In this document: one piece after another, positions 23,873-32,805 of the stretch
Position numbering within the stretch: position 1 is the stretch's first letter
How the letters are laid out: the number at the start of each line of letters is the position of its first letter
From: a bacterium
GTDB taxonomy: Bacteria > Vulcanimicrobiota > Xenobia > Xenobiales > JADMJV01
Reading direction: 5' to 3'
Length of the DNA: 64,000 nucleotides
NCBI GenBank assembly: GCA_018266105.1
Contig: JAFEBA010000021.1
Coordinates: 58,299 to 122,298, forward strand
Translations under genes and position numbers: made by a program
The notes under the pieces: generated by a model
What the model was told of the DNA's origin: nothing
Databases searched by the model: none
The model's input: only the letters and a program-made list of their open reading frames with translations

Positions 23873-26800
23873 ATGTGCGGTATCGCAGGTTTAGTATACG
23901 AATACAATTCGAACGCGGCGGTCAAAGACTGGCCCGCTCTTGAAGAGGCCCTGAACCTCCTGCGCAATCACGCGCCGGACTGGAACAACCCGGCCCCAGT
24001 TTTCCCCCTGCTTGATTCGGTGGAGGAGCAACTTCGAGACATTCGCGAGTGGCCGATTCTGAGTCAGCTCTGGACCAACCCAAGCCGCCAGGATCAGCTC
24101 AATCAGGCGGCGGTCGGACTGGAATTCTGGGATCAGCAGCTCCAGAAAGCCACCACCGCCTCGGATCTCTCCATCGAACTGCTGGAGACCTGGAATGCCA
24201 TCAGCGTCCGGGTGCGCGACATCGGCTGGACACTCCAGCAAGACGCTCTGGGGGGGCTGCGTCGTTGCGCCAGCCTGCTACCCCACGCCTGGCGCGAAAA
24301 CACAAAGGCCTGTTTCGAAGCCTGGAAGCTTACCGTGACCCTGGAGAACATTGGCCGAATGGAAGTGCGCGGCCGAGACTCGCTGGGCTTTTCGGTCATG
24401 GTCTCCTTCCCCGACCGAGCCTCTTTTGGAGTCTGGCGCGACAAGCTCAGCGAATCACAGCAGCAGCAGCTCAACCAACGTCTGCAGGGAGTCGACCTGG
24501 TCGATCAGGCCATCGTGCTGGACGAAGCCAGCCTCATCTTTGTCTATAAAGTGGCTCAGGAAGTGGGTGCACTCGGAGACAACGTGGCTCAGATCTCTTC
24601 GCAGATGAAGAAAGACGAGCTGCTGTGGTTGGCCCTGGCCCCGGAAACCAGTCGCGTCAATGTGTTCTCTCACACCCGCTGGGCATCCAACGGCATCATC
24701 AGCGAACCGAACTGCCATCCGATCTCCGAACTCACCCTGAAGCAGAACGGCAAGACCAGTGGCGCTCCCTCCCCTCACCGCATCATGGTCTGCCTCAACG
24801 GGGACGTGGACAACTACCAGGAGCTTTGCGCCCGCATCGGCTCCGAAACCGGACGCAGCATTCCGGCCAAGATCACCACCGACACCAAGATCATTCCGGT
24901 GCTGGTGGACTACCACTTTCAAAAGTGTCAGGACATGCGCGAAGCCTTCGTGAAGACGGTGCAGCAGTGTGAAGGCTCCATCGCCGTCATCATGCACAAC
25001 AGCCTGGAGCCCCGCCGCATTTACCTGGCTCTGCGCGGTTCCGGTCAGGCCCTGTTCGTAGGCCTGTGCCGTTACGGCTATGTCTTCGCCTCCGAACTCT
25101 ATGGAGTGGTGGAGCAAACCCAAAAGTTCTTCCGCGTGGACGGCACCACCGAACGCGTGCCGGGCAAACCCGAGAGCGCCGGACAGGTGGTGGTGCTGGA
25201 GTCCAACGGGGCCGGCGAAATGTCGGCCGTTGAGCTCTGGTCTTTCGACGGAGAGCGACTACCCTGCGAAAACGTCAAGATTCACCAGGCCGAAATCACG
25301 ACCCGAGACATCAACCGCGGCTCATTCTCGCACTACCTGCTCAAAGAAATTAACGAAGCCCCGGAATCCATCCGCAAGACCTTGCGCGGCAAGTTCCATC
25401 TGGACCCCGAGCAACGCTCGGCCCGTATGAACCTTGACTCCAAGGTCATTCCCGATGAATTCCTGGAGCGGTTGCGCAAAGGAGAGATCCGGCGGCTGCT
25501 CTTCATTGGTCAGGGAACGGCCGCGGTGGCCGGTCAGGCGGTGGCTGCCATCGCAGCTCGGGTGCTGGGCTCCAAACTGGCAGTTCAGGCCATGAAGGCC
25601 ACCGAGCTCTCCGGCTACTCCATGGACCAGAAGCTGGACGACGCACTGGTAATCGCCATCTCGCAGTCCGGCACCACCACCGACACCAATCGCACTGTGG
25701 ACATGGCCAAGGCAGCCGGAGCGACGGTCATGGCCATCGTCAACCGACGCAATTCCGACCTGGTTTACAAGGTGGACGGCGTGCTCTACACCAGTGACGG
25801 CCGGGACATCGAGATGTCGGTGGCGTCAACTAAAGCCTTCTACAGCCAGGTGGTGGCCGGTTATCTGGTCACCTACCACCTGGCCAGCGTGCTCCAGTTG
25901 ATGGAGCAGCAAGAGCTGTATCGTGAGCTTTCCGAGCTGCTGCGCTTGCCCGACCTGATGAAGGCCGTGCTGGCTGACCCTGGCCGCATTCGCGAGTTCG
26001 CCGAAACCTGGGCTCCCGTGCGACGCGACTGGGCCATCGTGGGCAGCGGTCCCACTCGTGCCGCGGCTGATGAAATTCGCATCAAACTGAGCGAACTCTG
26101 CTACAAATCCATCGCCACCGACTACATCGAGGACAAAAAGCACATCGACCTGTCTTCCGAACCGCTGACCCTGGTCTGCGCGGCTGGCCTGCCCCTGGTG
26201 GCCCTCAAGGACGCCGTCAAGGAAGTCGCCATCTTCAAGGCTCACAAGTCAGTCCCCATCGTGATTACCACCGAAGGGTTCACCGCCTTCGAACCCTATG
26301 CGGCCGGAGTGCTCTACGTCCCCAAAAGCTCAGAAGCCGCGTCGGTGCTGCTCAACACGCTGGTCGGGCACCTTTGGGGCTACTTCTGCGCCGGCGCGAT
26401 CGACCGCGGAGCCGAGCAACTGAGGCACGCCCGAGCACTGGCCGTTCAGGTGCTGACCGAAAGCGAAAAAATCGAGCTTTCGCCCAGCCTGCTACGCCAG
26501 GTGCGTGATTTGGGGCGCCGCTTCCAGGATGAACTCTGGCGCGGTCGCTTTAACAGCAGCCTCTCGCTTGAGGTGGGCGCCAAACTGGGCGGACTTTTCC
26601 AATACTTTACCGGAGCCAGCTCGCTACGCCAGTTTGCGGCCGACTTCCAGGCGCCGCCCACGGCGGGAGGGGTGGCAGAAGTCCTGGTCCAGGCGCTGTC
26701 GCAAGCCATTGCCGAATTGAGCCGTCCCATTGACGCCATCAAACATCAGGCCAAGACCGTCACGGTTGGCATTTCGCGCCTGGAAGAGAGCTACGACGGT

Positions 26801-27391
26801 CCCCTCTTCGAGGCCCTGCGCCAGCTCTCCATCGAGCCAGACTCGGTCCCCTATGCCGACCTGGTCACGCTTCGAGTGGTCAGCCAGGCCGTGCGCGAGG
26901 TCTCCGGAATCACTTGCTACCAGGTGGACGGACTGGGCACGATGGGCGAGGTCACAGCCGCCTCGACCGTCAAAGTCCTGGCCAAACTGGGGCGAGCCGC
27001 CAACATGCGCAGCCGCGCCGACAAATCCCACGTGCTGGTCGGCACCAAGGAATGGTGCGTGCGCCGCGGTTCGACCTACATCGGCCGCGGGCGCAAAGAC
27101 AAGTGCCCCATTATGATTGTGCCCAGCGCTCCGCGCGGTCAGGTGGAAAAGCTCGCCCTTTTGCACCTTGACCTTCATGACCAGCTGGCCCTGGACCACA
27201 AAGTCTCGCTCCTGCGCGACCTGTCGGGCCGTTATGAAGACATCAAGAGCCAGGTGCTGGAAACCGACGCGGAATGGACGGACGCGGTTTTGGAGGGCAT
27301 TTCCGCGGCCGACTTGATTCTGCTGCCGGTCGAACAGTTAACCGAGCGCGTGCTCGCCTACTTTGCCAAAGGCCAGGAAGTACGCGCCTAA
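23873..27391 (+). CDS. Giant GlmS-like amidotransferase with two SIS domains and C-terminal extension
   Basis: 1172-residue protein related to glutamine-fructose-6-phosphate aminotransferase (normally about 600 residues). The N-terminal MCGIAGLVYEY supplies the class II glutaminase nucleophile Cys2, but over 100 residues lie between it and GRDSLGFSVMVSF, where GlmS needs about 20. Further glutaminase motifs are FSHTRWASNG near 265 and MVCLNGDVDNY near 305. SIS domain 1 (about 540-680) has IAISQSGTTTDTN and SVASTKAFYSQ; SIS domain 2 (about 718-830) has AIVGSGPTRAAADEIR. About 300 C-terminal residues show no family I recognise, and the usual GlmS terminus KSVTVE is missing. It may not make glucosamine-6-phosphate; a paralogue with another sugar substrate or a regulatory role is possible. 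Confidence 0.85.
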   Translation: MCGIAGLVYEYNSNAAVKDWPALEEALNLLRNHAPDWNNPAPVFPLLDSVEEQLRDIREWPILSQLWTNPSRQDQLNQAAVGLEFWDQQLQKATTASDLSIELLETWNAISVRVRDIGWTLQQDALGGLRRCASLLPHAWRENTKACFEAWKLTVTLENIGRMEVRGRDSLGFSVMVSFPDRASFGVWRDKLSESQQQQLNQRLQGVDLVDQAIVLDEASLIFVYKVAQEVGALGDNVAQISSQMKKDELLWLALAPETSRVNVFSHTRWASNGIISEPNCHPISELTLKQNGKTSGAPSPHRIMVCLNGDVDNYQELCARIGSETGRSIPAKITTDTKIIPVLVDYHFQKCQDMREAFVKTVQQCEGSIAVIMHNSLEPRRIYLALRGSGQALFVGLCRYGYVFASELYGVVEQTQKFFRVDGTTERVPGKPESAGQVVVLESNGAGEMSAVELWSFDGERLPCENVKIHQAEITTRDINRGSFSHYLLKEINEAPESIRKTLRGKFHLDPEQRSARMNLDSKVIPDEFLERLRKGEIRRLLFIGQGTAAVAGQAVAAIAARVLGSKLAVQAMKATELSGYSMDQKLDDALVIAISQSGTTTDTNRTVDMAKAAGATVMAIVNRRNSDLVYKVDGVLYTSDGRDIEMSVASTKAFYSQVVAGYLVTYHLASVLQLMEQQELYRELSELLRLPDLMKAVLADPGRIREFAETWAPVRRDWAIVGSGPTRAAADEIRIKLSELCYKSIATDYIEDKKHIDLSSEPLTLVCAAGLPLVALKDAVKEVAIFKAHKSVPIVITTEGFTAFEPYAAGVLYVPKSSEAASVLLNTLVGHLWGYFCAGAIDRGAEQLRHARALAVQVLTESEKIELSPSLLRQVRDLGRRFQDELWRGRFNSSLSLEVGAKLGGLFQYFTGASSLRQFAADFQAPPTAGGVAEVLVQALSQAIAELSRPIDAIKHQAKTVTVGISRLEESYDGPLFEALRQLSIEPDSVPYADLVTLRVVSQAVREVSGITCYQVDGLGTMGEVTAASTVKVLAKLGRAANMRSRADKSHVLVGTKEWCVRRGSTYIGRGRKDKCPIMIVPSAPRGQVEKLALLHLDLHDQLALDHKVSLLRDLSGRYEDIKSQVLETDAEWTDAVLEGISAADLILLPVEQLTERVLAYFAKGQEVRA

Positions 27392-27401
27392 GCCCGATTA
27401 C

Positions 27402-27431
27402 TTGACAACGCGGGCGCGTACTCAGTATAGT
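27402..27431 (+). promoter_or_regulatory. Promoter of rpmH-rnpA cluster
   Basis: TTGACA (27402-27407, perfect -35) and TATAGT (27426-27431) with an 18-bp spacer lie 38 bp upstream of rpmH. A GGAGG at 27456-27460 serves the start codon. Confidence 0.7.
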
Positions 27432-27469
27432 GTCCGCTCAGCAGCCAGCCATGGCGGAGGAACAGAAGA

Positions 27470-27604
27470 ATGAAACGCACTTATCAACCTAAAAAGAAGA
27501 CTCGCAAAACCGAGCATGGATTCTTCAAGCGCATGAGCACGCCGGGTGGCCGCAAGGTCCTGTCGCGTCGCCGGGCTAAGGGACGGGCTCGTCTCTCCTA
27601 CTAA
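27470..27604 (+). CDS. rpmH: 50S ribosomal protein L34
   Basis: 44-residue ribosomal protein of the large subunit. The translation begins [20 protein letters not shown] and continues [20 protein letters not shown], a textbook L34. It opens the conserved rpmH-rnpA-yidD-yidC-khpB-mnmE-mnmG-rsmG block. In many bacteria dnaA and the origin lie just upstream; here the upstream gene is the giant GlmS-like protein, so the origin is not in this position or the block has been rearranged. Confidence 0.97.
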   Translation: MKRTYQPKKKTRKTEHGFFKRMSTPGGRKVLSRRRAKGRARLSY

Positions 27605-27606
27605 GT

Positions 27607-27639
27607 CGACTCGCCAGGAGCTTTGCCCGCGAGGAGTCG
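27607..27639 (+). other. Hairpin between rpmH and rnpA
   Basis: CGACTC (27607-27612) pairs with GAGTCG (27634-27639) across a 21-base loop and is followed by TTTC. It could be a weak attenuator setting the high L34 to low RnpA ratio. The stem is short, so this is tentative. Confidence 0.3.
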
Positions 27640-27655
27640 TTTCGAGGAGTAAGTT

Positions 27656-28042
27656 TTGCAGTCAAAGAAACGCTCTCCAGCAAAGCTCCTGGAGACCCTG
27701 AGAAGAAACTGGGAGTTTCAGCAAGTATTTCGCGTCGGGAAGTCGATTCCAGGGCGCGAAATTGTTTTGTACGGCATGCGCACGCGCCGTAAGCACGCCC
27801 GGTTTGGCTTCAACGTCAGCAAGAAAGTCGGCTGCGCCGTCGTGCGCAATCGCCTGCGTCGTCGTCTGCGCGAAATCTGCCGACTCTTTTTAGGAGAAAT
27901 CCGCACGGGCTGGGACTTGGTGCTGGTGGCCCGCAGCGATGCGGCCGAACGGGATTTTTGGTCCCTGCGCCAGGCTTTTCAGCAGCAAGCCCAGCGGTTA
28001 GGATGTTGGAGTGAGCAAGCCCAGCCTGCCGGCAAGACTTAG
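27656..28042 (+). CDS. rnpA: Ribonuclease P protein component
   Basis: Protein subunit of RNase P, which matures tRNA 5' ends with the rnpB RNA. 128 residues. The RNR motif region KKVGCAVVRNRLRRRLREIC near residue 55 and the N-terminal LRRNWEFQQVFRVGKSIPG are typical. The start is a TTG with GAGGAG 6 bp upstream (27644-27649). Its last 32 bp overlap the GTG start of yidD, in another frame, as is common in this cluster. Confidence 0.95.
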   Translation: MQSKKRSPAKLLETLRRNWEFQQVFRVGKSIPGREIVLYGMRTRRKHARFGFNVSKKVGCAVVRNRLRRRLREICRLFLGEIRTGWDLVLVARSDAAERDFWSLRQAFQQQAQRLGCWSEQAQPAGKT

Positions 28043-28235
28043 CCTGTTTTGCATCCGCTGCTATCAGGCCACCGCACCCTTTCGGCCGGCCATGTGTCGC
28101 TTCACACCCACCTGCTCGGAGTATACTCGACAGGCAATTGAAAAATATGGGCTTGTCAAGGGGGGATGGTTGGGCACGAAGCGAATCTGTCGATGTCAAC
28201 CCTTCTATCCCGGGGGACACGACCCCGTACCGTAA
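28011..28235 (+). CDS. yidD: Membrane protein insertion efficiency factor YidD
   Basis: 74-residue protein of the YidD family, associated with YidC-dependent membrane insertion. Recognisable from CIRCYQATAPF, the Cys-rich CRFTPTCSEYTRQAI and the end WLGTKRICRCQPFYPGGHDP. GTG start inside rnpA. It ends 13 bp before the YidC start, so the rnpA-yidD-yidC order is continuous. Confidence 0.94.
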   Translation: MSKPSLPARLSLFCIRCYQATAPFRPAMCRFTPTCSEYTRQAIEKYGLVKGGWLGTKRICRCQPFYPGGHDPVP

Positions 28236-28248
28236 AGCTTTTAACACC

Positions 28249-28950
28249 ATGATCCAATTTATCGCAGACTTCATGGGCCGCACACTGGCCTTCATCAACG
28301 ACTTCACAGGCAACTACGGCTTGACCCTGGTTGTGTTTGCCGCGCTCATCAAGCTCGTTCTCTACAAGCCCACCTTGCAGATGTATCGGTCCCAAAAGGA
28401 CATGGAAAAAATCAAGCCCAAGATGGAAGCTCTCAAGAAGCAGCATGCCGATGACCCGAAGAAGCTCAACGAAGAACTGATGAAGATGTACAGTGAAGCC
28501 GGGGTCAACCCCCTGGCTGGCTGTTTGCCTCTGTTCGTGCAGATGCCGATTCTCTTTGCCATCTTCCGAGCCATCACCAGCAACCCGGACACCTACCGCA
28601 GCGCCTACTTCCTCTGGATCCACCCCGGCACGCTGCAGGGGCTGTTCCCTCACTACTTTGCCTCCAGCCTGGCCGACGCCGACCTGGCCATGGTGCTGTT
28701 CTATGGCTTCATGATGCTGCTCTCGCAAAAGTTCACGCCCAGTCAGGGCGACCCTCAGCAGAAGGCCATCGGCCTCTATATGAGCGTATTCTTCACCTGG
28801 ATGATGTGGTCCACCCGCTGGCCCTGCGCCCTGATCCTTTACTGGAGTTCTTTCCAGTTCTTCAGCGTGCTGCAGCAAGTATGGATCCTGAAGGTGCTGG
28901 CCCTGCCCACACCGCCAAAGGTGGAGATCATCAAACCCAGCAAAACTTAA
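28249..28950 (+). CDS. yidC: Membrane protein insertase YidC/Oxa1
   Basis: Membrane protein insertase of 233 residues working with or without SecYEG. It starts with a hydrophobic helix (MIQFIADFMGRTLAFINDF), then GLTLVVFAALIKLVLYKPTL with the conserved Lys in or near the hydrophilic groove, a basic Lys-rich cytosolic hairpin (KPKMEALKKQHADDPKKL), and PLAGCLPLFVQMPILFAIFR. It lacks the roughly 200-residue periplasmic domain of proteobacterial YidC and has no lipoprotein signal. It ends with only a short tail (PPKVEIIKPSKT). An ORF extension back to 28138 overlaps yidD and is rejected. Confidence 0.93.
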   Translation: MIQFIADFMGRTLAFINDFTGNYGLTLVVFAALIKLVLYKPTLQMYRSQKDMEKIKPKMEALKKQHADDPKKLNEELMKMYSEAGVNPLAGCLPLFVQMPILFAIFRAITSNPDTYRSAYFLWIHPGTLQGLFPHYFASSLADADLAMVLFYGFMMLLSQKFTPSQGDPQQKAIGLYMSVFFTWMMWSTRWPCALILYWSSFQFFSVLQQVWILKVLALPTPPKVEIIKPSKT

Positions 28951-28973
28951 AACCAAAAAGGGAGGTCGTCACG

Positions 28974-29534
28974 TTGAGAACTTTCTCGTCGGACGCACAA
29001 TATGCCGAGGATGTGGTAGAGGACGAAAAGCCCGTCCGCTCCTCGGGAAGCAAGTCCGCCTCGGCGGATGATAACTATGATGAAGAAGAGGATCCGATTG
29101 CCGATCTGCTCTTTGACATCATGGATTTGATGGGGATCGAAGCCGAGATCGAATTCGAAGAACGCGACGACCACATTCGTTATCACATCGAAGGACCAGA
29201 ACTGGGCGTGCTGATTGGCCGTCACGGTCAGACTCTGGAAGCCCTGCAGTTCCTGGTGGGCGTGATCAATGCCCGCCGCAGCCTGGTGGACTATCGCGTC
29301 GTCATCGACGTAGAAGGCTATCGGGAGAGACGCGAAAAGCAACTGCGCGATCTGGCCCGTCGTTCGGCCCTCAAGGCCAACCGGGAAGGGCGCAAAATTG
29401 TGCTCTCCCCCATGCCTCCTGGCGACCGCCGCGTGATTCACCTCACGCTGGCCGGAGACAGCAGCGTCAAGACCTACTCCGAAGGAGAAGAACCCGATCG
29501 TTGCGTGGTTATCTCTCCGGGAGACGCAGAATAG
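28974..29534 (+). CDS. khpB: KhpB/Jag-type RNA-binding protein (KH and R3H domains)
   Basis: Single-stranded RNA-binding protein of 186 residues, the Jag/KhpB/EloR family that partners with KhpA and influences cell elongation and sRNA biology. The KH domain holds GVLIGRHGQTLEALQFLVG near residue 80, and the R3H end reads YRERREKQLRDLARRSALKA, then LSPMPPGDRRVIHL. The first 45 residues are acidic and Ser-rich (DEEEDPI) in place of the usual Jag-N domain. A TTG start at 28974 is preceded by GGGAGG; the in-frame region further 5' overlaps yidC and was not used. Confidence 0.9.
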   Translation: MRTFSSDAQYAEDVVEDEKPVRSSGSKSASADDNYDEEEDPIADLLFDIMDLMGIEAEIEFEERDDHIRYHIEGPELGVLIGRHGQTLEALQFLVGVINARRSLVDYRVVIDVEGYRERREKQLRDLARRSALKANREGRKIVLSPMPPGDRRVIHLTLAGDSSVKTYSEGEEPDRCVVISPGDAE

Positions 29535-30886
29535 CAACTCCGGTAACCGATACTATTGTGGCCGTCGCCACTCCACCCGGTGAGGGCGGAGTGGCGATTG
29601 TGCGTTTGAGCGGACCCCTGGCTCCGATGCTTCTCAAGCGTTTGCATGGCCGCGTCCGACCCAAATGGGAATCCCACAAGCTCTACTATGGGCCCATTGT
29701 CCAGGCAGATGGACAGGTGCTGGACCAGGGTCTGGTCACCTGGATGAAGGCCCCGCATTCCTATACGGGGGAGGAGGTCGCCGAACTCCATCTGCACGGA
29801 GGCCAGGCTCTCGCCCAACTGGTGGTGCAGACCTGCCTGATCCACGGAGCCCGCCTGGCCGAGCCGGGCGAATTTACATTGAGAGCCTTCCTCAACGGCA
29901 AACTCGACCTGACCCAAGCCGAGGCCGTCCAGCAATTGATTCAAAGCCGCAGCCAGATCGCCGCCCAACTGGCCAGCCGTAACCTGACCGGCTATTTCTC
30001 CAGTCAGGTTGAGGGGGTGCGCCAGGACCTGTTGCACTGGCTTTCGCTGCTAGAGGCCGAGATCGATTTCGGGGACGAGGTGCCCGGCCTGCCGCTGGAC
30101 CAGTCTTTACAGCGCTGGGGTCGAGCCTATGAAGCGGTGGACCGGCTGCTCCAGCAGGGCCAGAGCGGCAAGATTCTGGCCGACGGATTGCGCACCGTCA
30201 TTGTGGGCGCCCCCAACGCCGGTAAGTCCACCCTGATGAACGCTTTACTCGGTCGACCCAGAGCATTGGTCACCGAAATCGCCGGAACCACGCGTGACAC
30301 ACTGGAAGAGCCGCTGGTGGTGGCCGGTGTTTCGCTACTGCTGGTGGACACCGCCGGCGTGCGCCGCGACAGTCAGGATCTGGTCGAACAAATGGGCATC
30401 CAGCGTTCGCGCCAGGAAGCCGAACAGGCAGATCTCTTAATCTGGGTGGTGGACGGCCACGCCACCGAACCACCTGATCCAGACTTTTACCAGATGGTCT
30501 TTGAGCGCCCACATTTGCTGCTGCTGAACAAGAAGGACCTGGGTCTGGCCCCCTGGACAGCCGATGACCAGGGACGCCTGATCGGGCTCCCCATTTCGCT
30601 GGCTCAGGGGGCAGACGAACTTTGGCCTGCCCTGGAACAACTGGTTCGTGAACTGGTGGGAGAGCAGAGTGACGTCATGCGCCTGACCCACCGCCAGTGG
30701 GAAACCTTGCTGCGGGCGCGAGATTCTCTGCAAAGTCTGGGCGAGACGCTGGAGGCCGGTCTGTCGGCCGAGTTTTTGGCCCTGGATCTGCGGGCGGCCG
30801 TGCAGGCCCTGGGGCAAATTCAAGGGCTGGACGTGGGCGAAGAAATTCTGGACAGAATTTTCTCGACATTCTGCCTGGGCAAGTGA
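29501..30886 (+). CDS. mnmE: tRNA modification GTPase MnmE
   Basis: GTPase that, with MnmG, adds the carboxymethylaminomethyl or related group to U34 of certain tRNAs. The N-domain begins TDTIVAVATPPGEGGVAIVR; the G domain has GAPNAGKST near residue 237, DTAGVR near 285 and NKKD near 345; the C-terminus is the formyl-folate-type FCLGK. The start is unclear: TTG at 29501 (34 bp inside khpB, with AAGGAG upstream), a GTG at 29558, or a rare ATA at 29531 after GGGAG. Family alignment puts the N-terminus near 29540, where only GTA occurs. I keep the TTG. The gene is 50 bp before mnmG. Confidence 0.93.
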   Translation: MRGYLSGRRRIATPVTDTIVAVATPPGEGGVAIVRLSGPLAPMLLKRLHGRVRPKWESHKLYYGPIVQADGQVLDQGLVTWMKAPHSYTGEEVAELHLHGGQALAQLVVQTCLIHGARLAEPGEFTLRAFLNGKLDLTQAEAVQQLIQSRSQIAAQLASRNLTGYFSSQVEGVRQDLLHWLSLLEAEIDFGDEVPGLPLDQSLQRWGRAYEAVDRLLQQGQSGKILADGLRTVIVGAPNAGKSTLMNALLGRPRALVTEIAGTTRDTLEEPLVVAGVSLLLVDTAGVRRDSQDLVEQMGIQRSRQEAEQADLLIWVVDGHATEPPDPDFYQMVFERPHLLLLNKKDLGLAPWTADDQGRLIGLPISLAQGADELWPALEQLVRELVGEQSDVMRLTHRQWETLLRARDSLQSLGETLEAGLSAEFLALDLRAAVQALGQIQGLDVGEEILDRIFSTFCLGK

Positions 30887-30936
30887 GGCCATCGACCGCC
30901 CTTGGCTTGATGGCTGATTTAAGCTAATATCGCCCA

Positions 30937-32805
30937 ATGGAAATCAAGACCGACGTTTTGGTGGTGGGGGCCGGCCACGCTGGCTGCGAAGCCGCCCTGG
31001 CGGCAGCCCGGATGGGCTGCAAAGTCACCATCCTGACGGCCAGTCTGCAACAAGTGGCGCGCATGCCGTGTAACCCCTCCATCGGGGGCCCGGCCAAGGC
31101 CCATCTGGTCAAAGAAGTGGACGCGTTGGGCGGCATTATGGGTCAGGCTATCGACGAGACTCATATCCACATTCGGATGCTCAACACCAGCAAGGGTCCG
31201 GCCGTGCAAGCGCTGCGCGCCCAGGCCGATCGGCCGCGCTATTCAGAGCGAGTGAAACTGGAGGTGGTTTCCCACCCCAACATTCAGATTCACCAGGATC
31301 TAATTCAGGAGTTGCATCGACATCAGGGTGAGATCGTGGGAGCCACCGGAGCCACCGGAACCGTCTACCGCTCCGGCGCGACTGTGCTCACCACCGGAAC
31401 GTTCCTGGGTGGCCTCATCCACATGGGGGAGACCTCCTTCGCTGCCGGGCGCAGCGGAGAGCCGCCGGCTCTAGCTCTTTCCGACTCTCTTCGCGCCTGC
31501 GGGCTGGAACTGGGGCGCCTGAAGACCGGCACCACCCCTCGTCTGCACCGTGACAGCATCGACTGGAAGGCCATGGAGGAACAGACTCCGACCGAGACCC
31601 CTCTGGTATTCTCGGAACGCTCCCCGCTGACGTTGCCGGAACGCCAGCTCAGTTGCTATCTGACCCGAACCACCCTGGCAACCAAGCAGGCCATTCTGGC
31701 CAACCTGCACCGTAGCCCGATGTACATCGGGTTGATCGAAGGCACCGGCCCGCGCTACTGTCCTTCCATCGAAGACAAGATGGTGCGCTTCGGGGACAAA
31801 GACACCCATCAAATCTTTGTGGAGCCGGAAGGCTTCGATGTGCCCGAAGTCTATTTACAGGGCGTTTCCACCAGCCTCCCCCTGGACGTGCAATGGGACA
31901 TCGTGCACAGCATCCCCGGCCTGGAAAAGGCCACCATCCTTCGTCCCGGCTACGCCGTGGAATACGACTTTGTGCACCCGACCCAATTGCAGCACAGCCT
32001 GGAAGTCACTCGACTGCGACGCCTCTTCCTGGCCGGCCAGATCAACGGCACTTCCGGCTACGAAGAAGCCGCCGCTCAGGGCATTTTCGCCGGTATCAAC
32101 GCAGCCCGTCGCGCCTCTGGGGCCGAGACCGTTGAACTGGGAAGAGAACAGGCCTATCTGGGCGTGTTGATCGACGACCTGGTCAGCCGCGGAACCAGCG
32201 AACCCTACCGAATGCACACCTCACGTGCCGAGTATCGCCTGCTGCTGCGTCAGGACAATGCCGACGAGCGCCTGACCGAACTCGGCTACCAGTGGGGTTG
32301 CGTGGGGAGCTCTCAGTATCGGGCCTTCTGTGACAAACAAGAAGTCAGCCAGCGCGAATACGAGCGCTTGCAGAACACCCGGCTGAAGCCGGCCGATGCC
32401 GAGCGCGCCACCGAGCTCTTCAAAACCCCGGTCAAACCGGGCTGCAGCTTGTATGAGTTGCTCAAGCGGCCGCATATCGAGTTGAGCCAGATTCGTCGAT
32501 TCGAAGCGCTGGAGGAACTCCCCCAGCGCATTCTGGAACGAGTCGAGATCCGGGTCAAATACGATGGCTACATGAAGCGACAGGACGACGAAGTCGCCCG
32601 AGCCCGACGGATGGAAGACCGAGAACTTCCCAGCAATCTCGATTACTCCGCCCTGCGCACTCTTTCTTCGGAGGCGCGCGAAAAATTAGGCAAGCAGCGC
32701 CCGCGCACCCTGGGACAGGCGGCTCGCATTCCGGGCGTCTCGCCCTCGGATATCGCCACTTTGTTGGTTCATTTGAAACAGGCTCGACTATGCAACACTC
32801 CTTAG
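30937..32805 (+). CDS. mnmG: tRNA uridine-5-carboxymethylaminomethyl modification enzyme MnmG
   Basis: FAD-dependent partner of MnmE in wobble-uridine modification, 622 residues, normal length. The FAD-binding start is TDVLVVGAGHAGCEAALAAA; other signatures are MPCNPSIGGPAKAHLVKEVD, GRLKTGTTPRL, GTSGYEEAAAQGIFAGINAA and TSRAEYRLLLRQDNAD. The C-terminal helical domain that binds MnmE is present (IRRFEALEELPQRIL onward). Its end overlaps rsmG by 16 bp. Confidence 0.97.
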   Translation: MEIKTDVLVVGAGHAGCEAALAAARMGCKVTILTASLQQVARMPCNPSIGGPAKAHLVKEVDALGGIMGQAIDETHIHIRMLNTSKGPAVQALRAQADRPRYSERVKLEVVSHPNIQIHQDLIQELHRHQGEIVGATGATGTVYRSGATVLTTGTFLGGLIHMGETSFAAGRSGEPPALALSDSLRACGLELGRLKTGTTPRLHRDSIDWKAMEEQTPTETPLVFSERSPLTLPERQLSCYLTRTTLATKQAILANLHRSPMYIGLIEGTGPRYCPSIEDKMVRFGDKDTHQIFVEPEGFDVPEVYLQGVSTSLPLDVQWDIVHSIPGLEKATILRPGYAVEYDFVHPTQLQHSLEVTRLRRLFLAGQINGTSGYEEAAAQGIFAGINAARRASGAETVELGREQAYLGVLIDDLVSRGTSEPYRMHTSRAEYRLLLRQDNADERLTELGYQWGCVGSSQYRAFCDKQEVSQREYERLQNTRLKPADAERATELFKTPVKPGCSLYELLKRPHIELSQIRRFEALEELPQRILERVEIRVKYDGYMKRQDDEVARARRMEDRELPSNLDYSALRTLSSEAREKLGKQRPRTLGQAARIPGVSPSDIATLLVHLKQARLCNTP

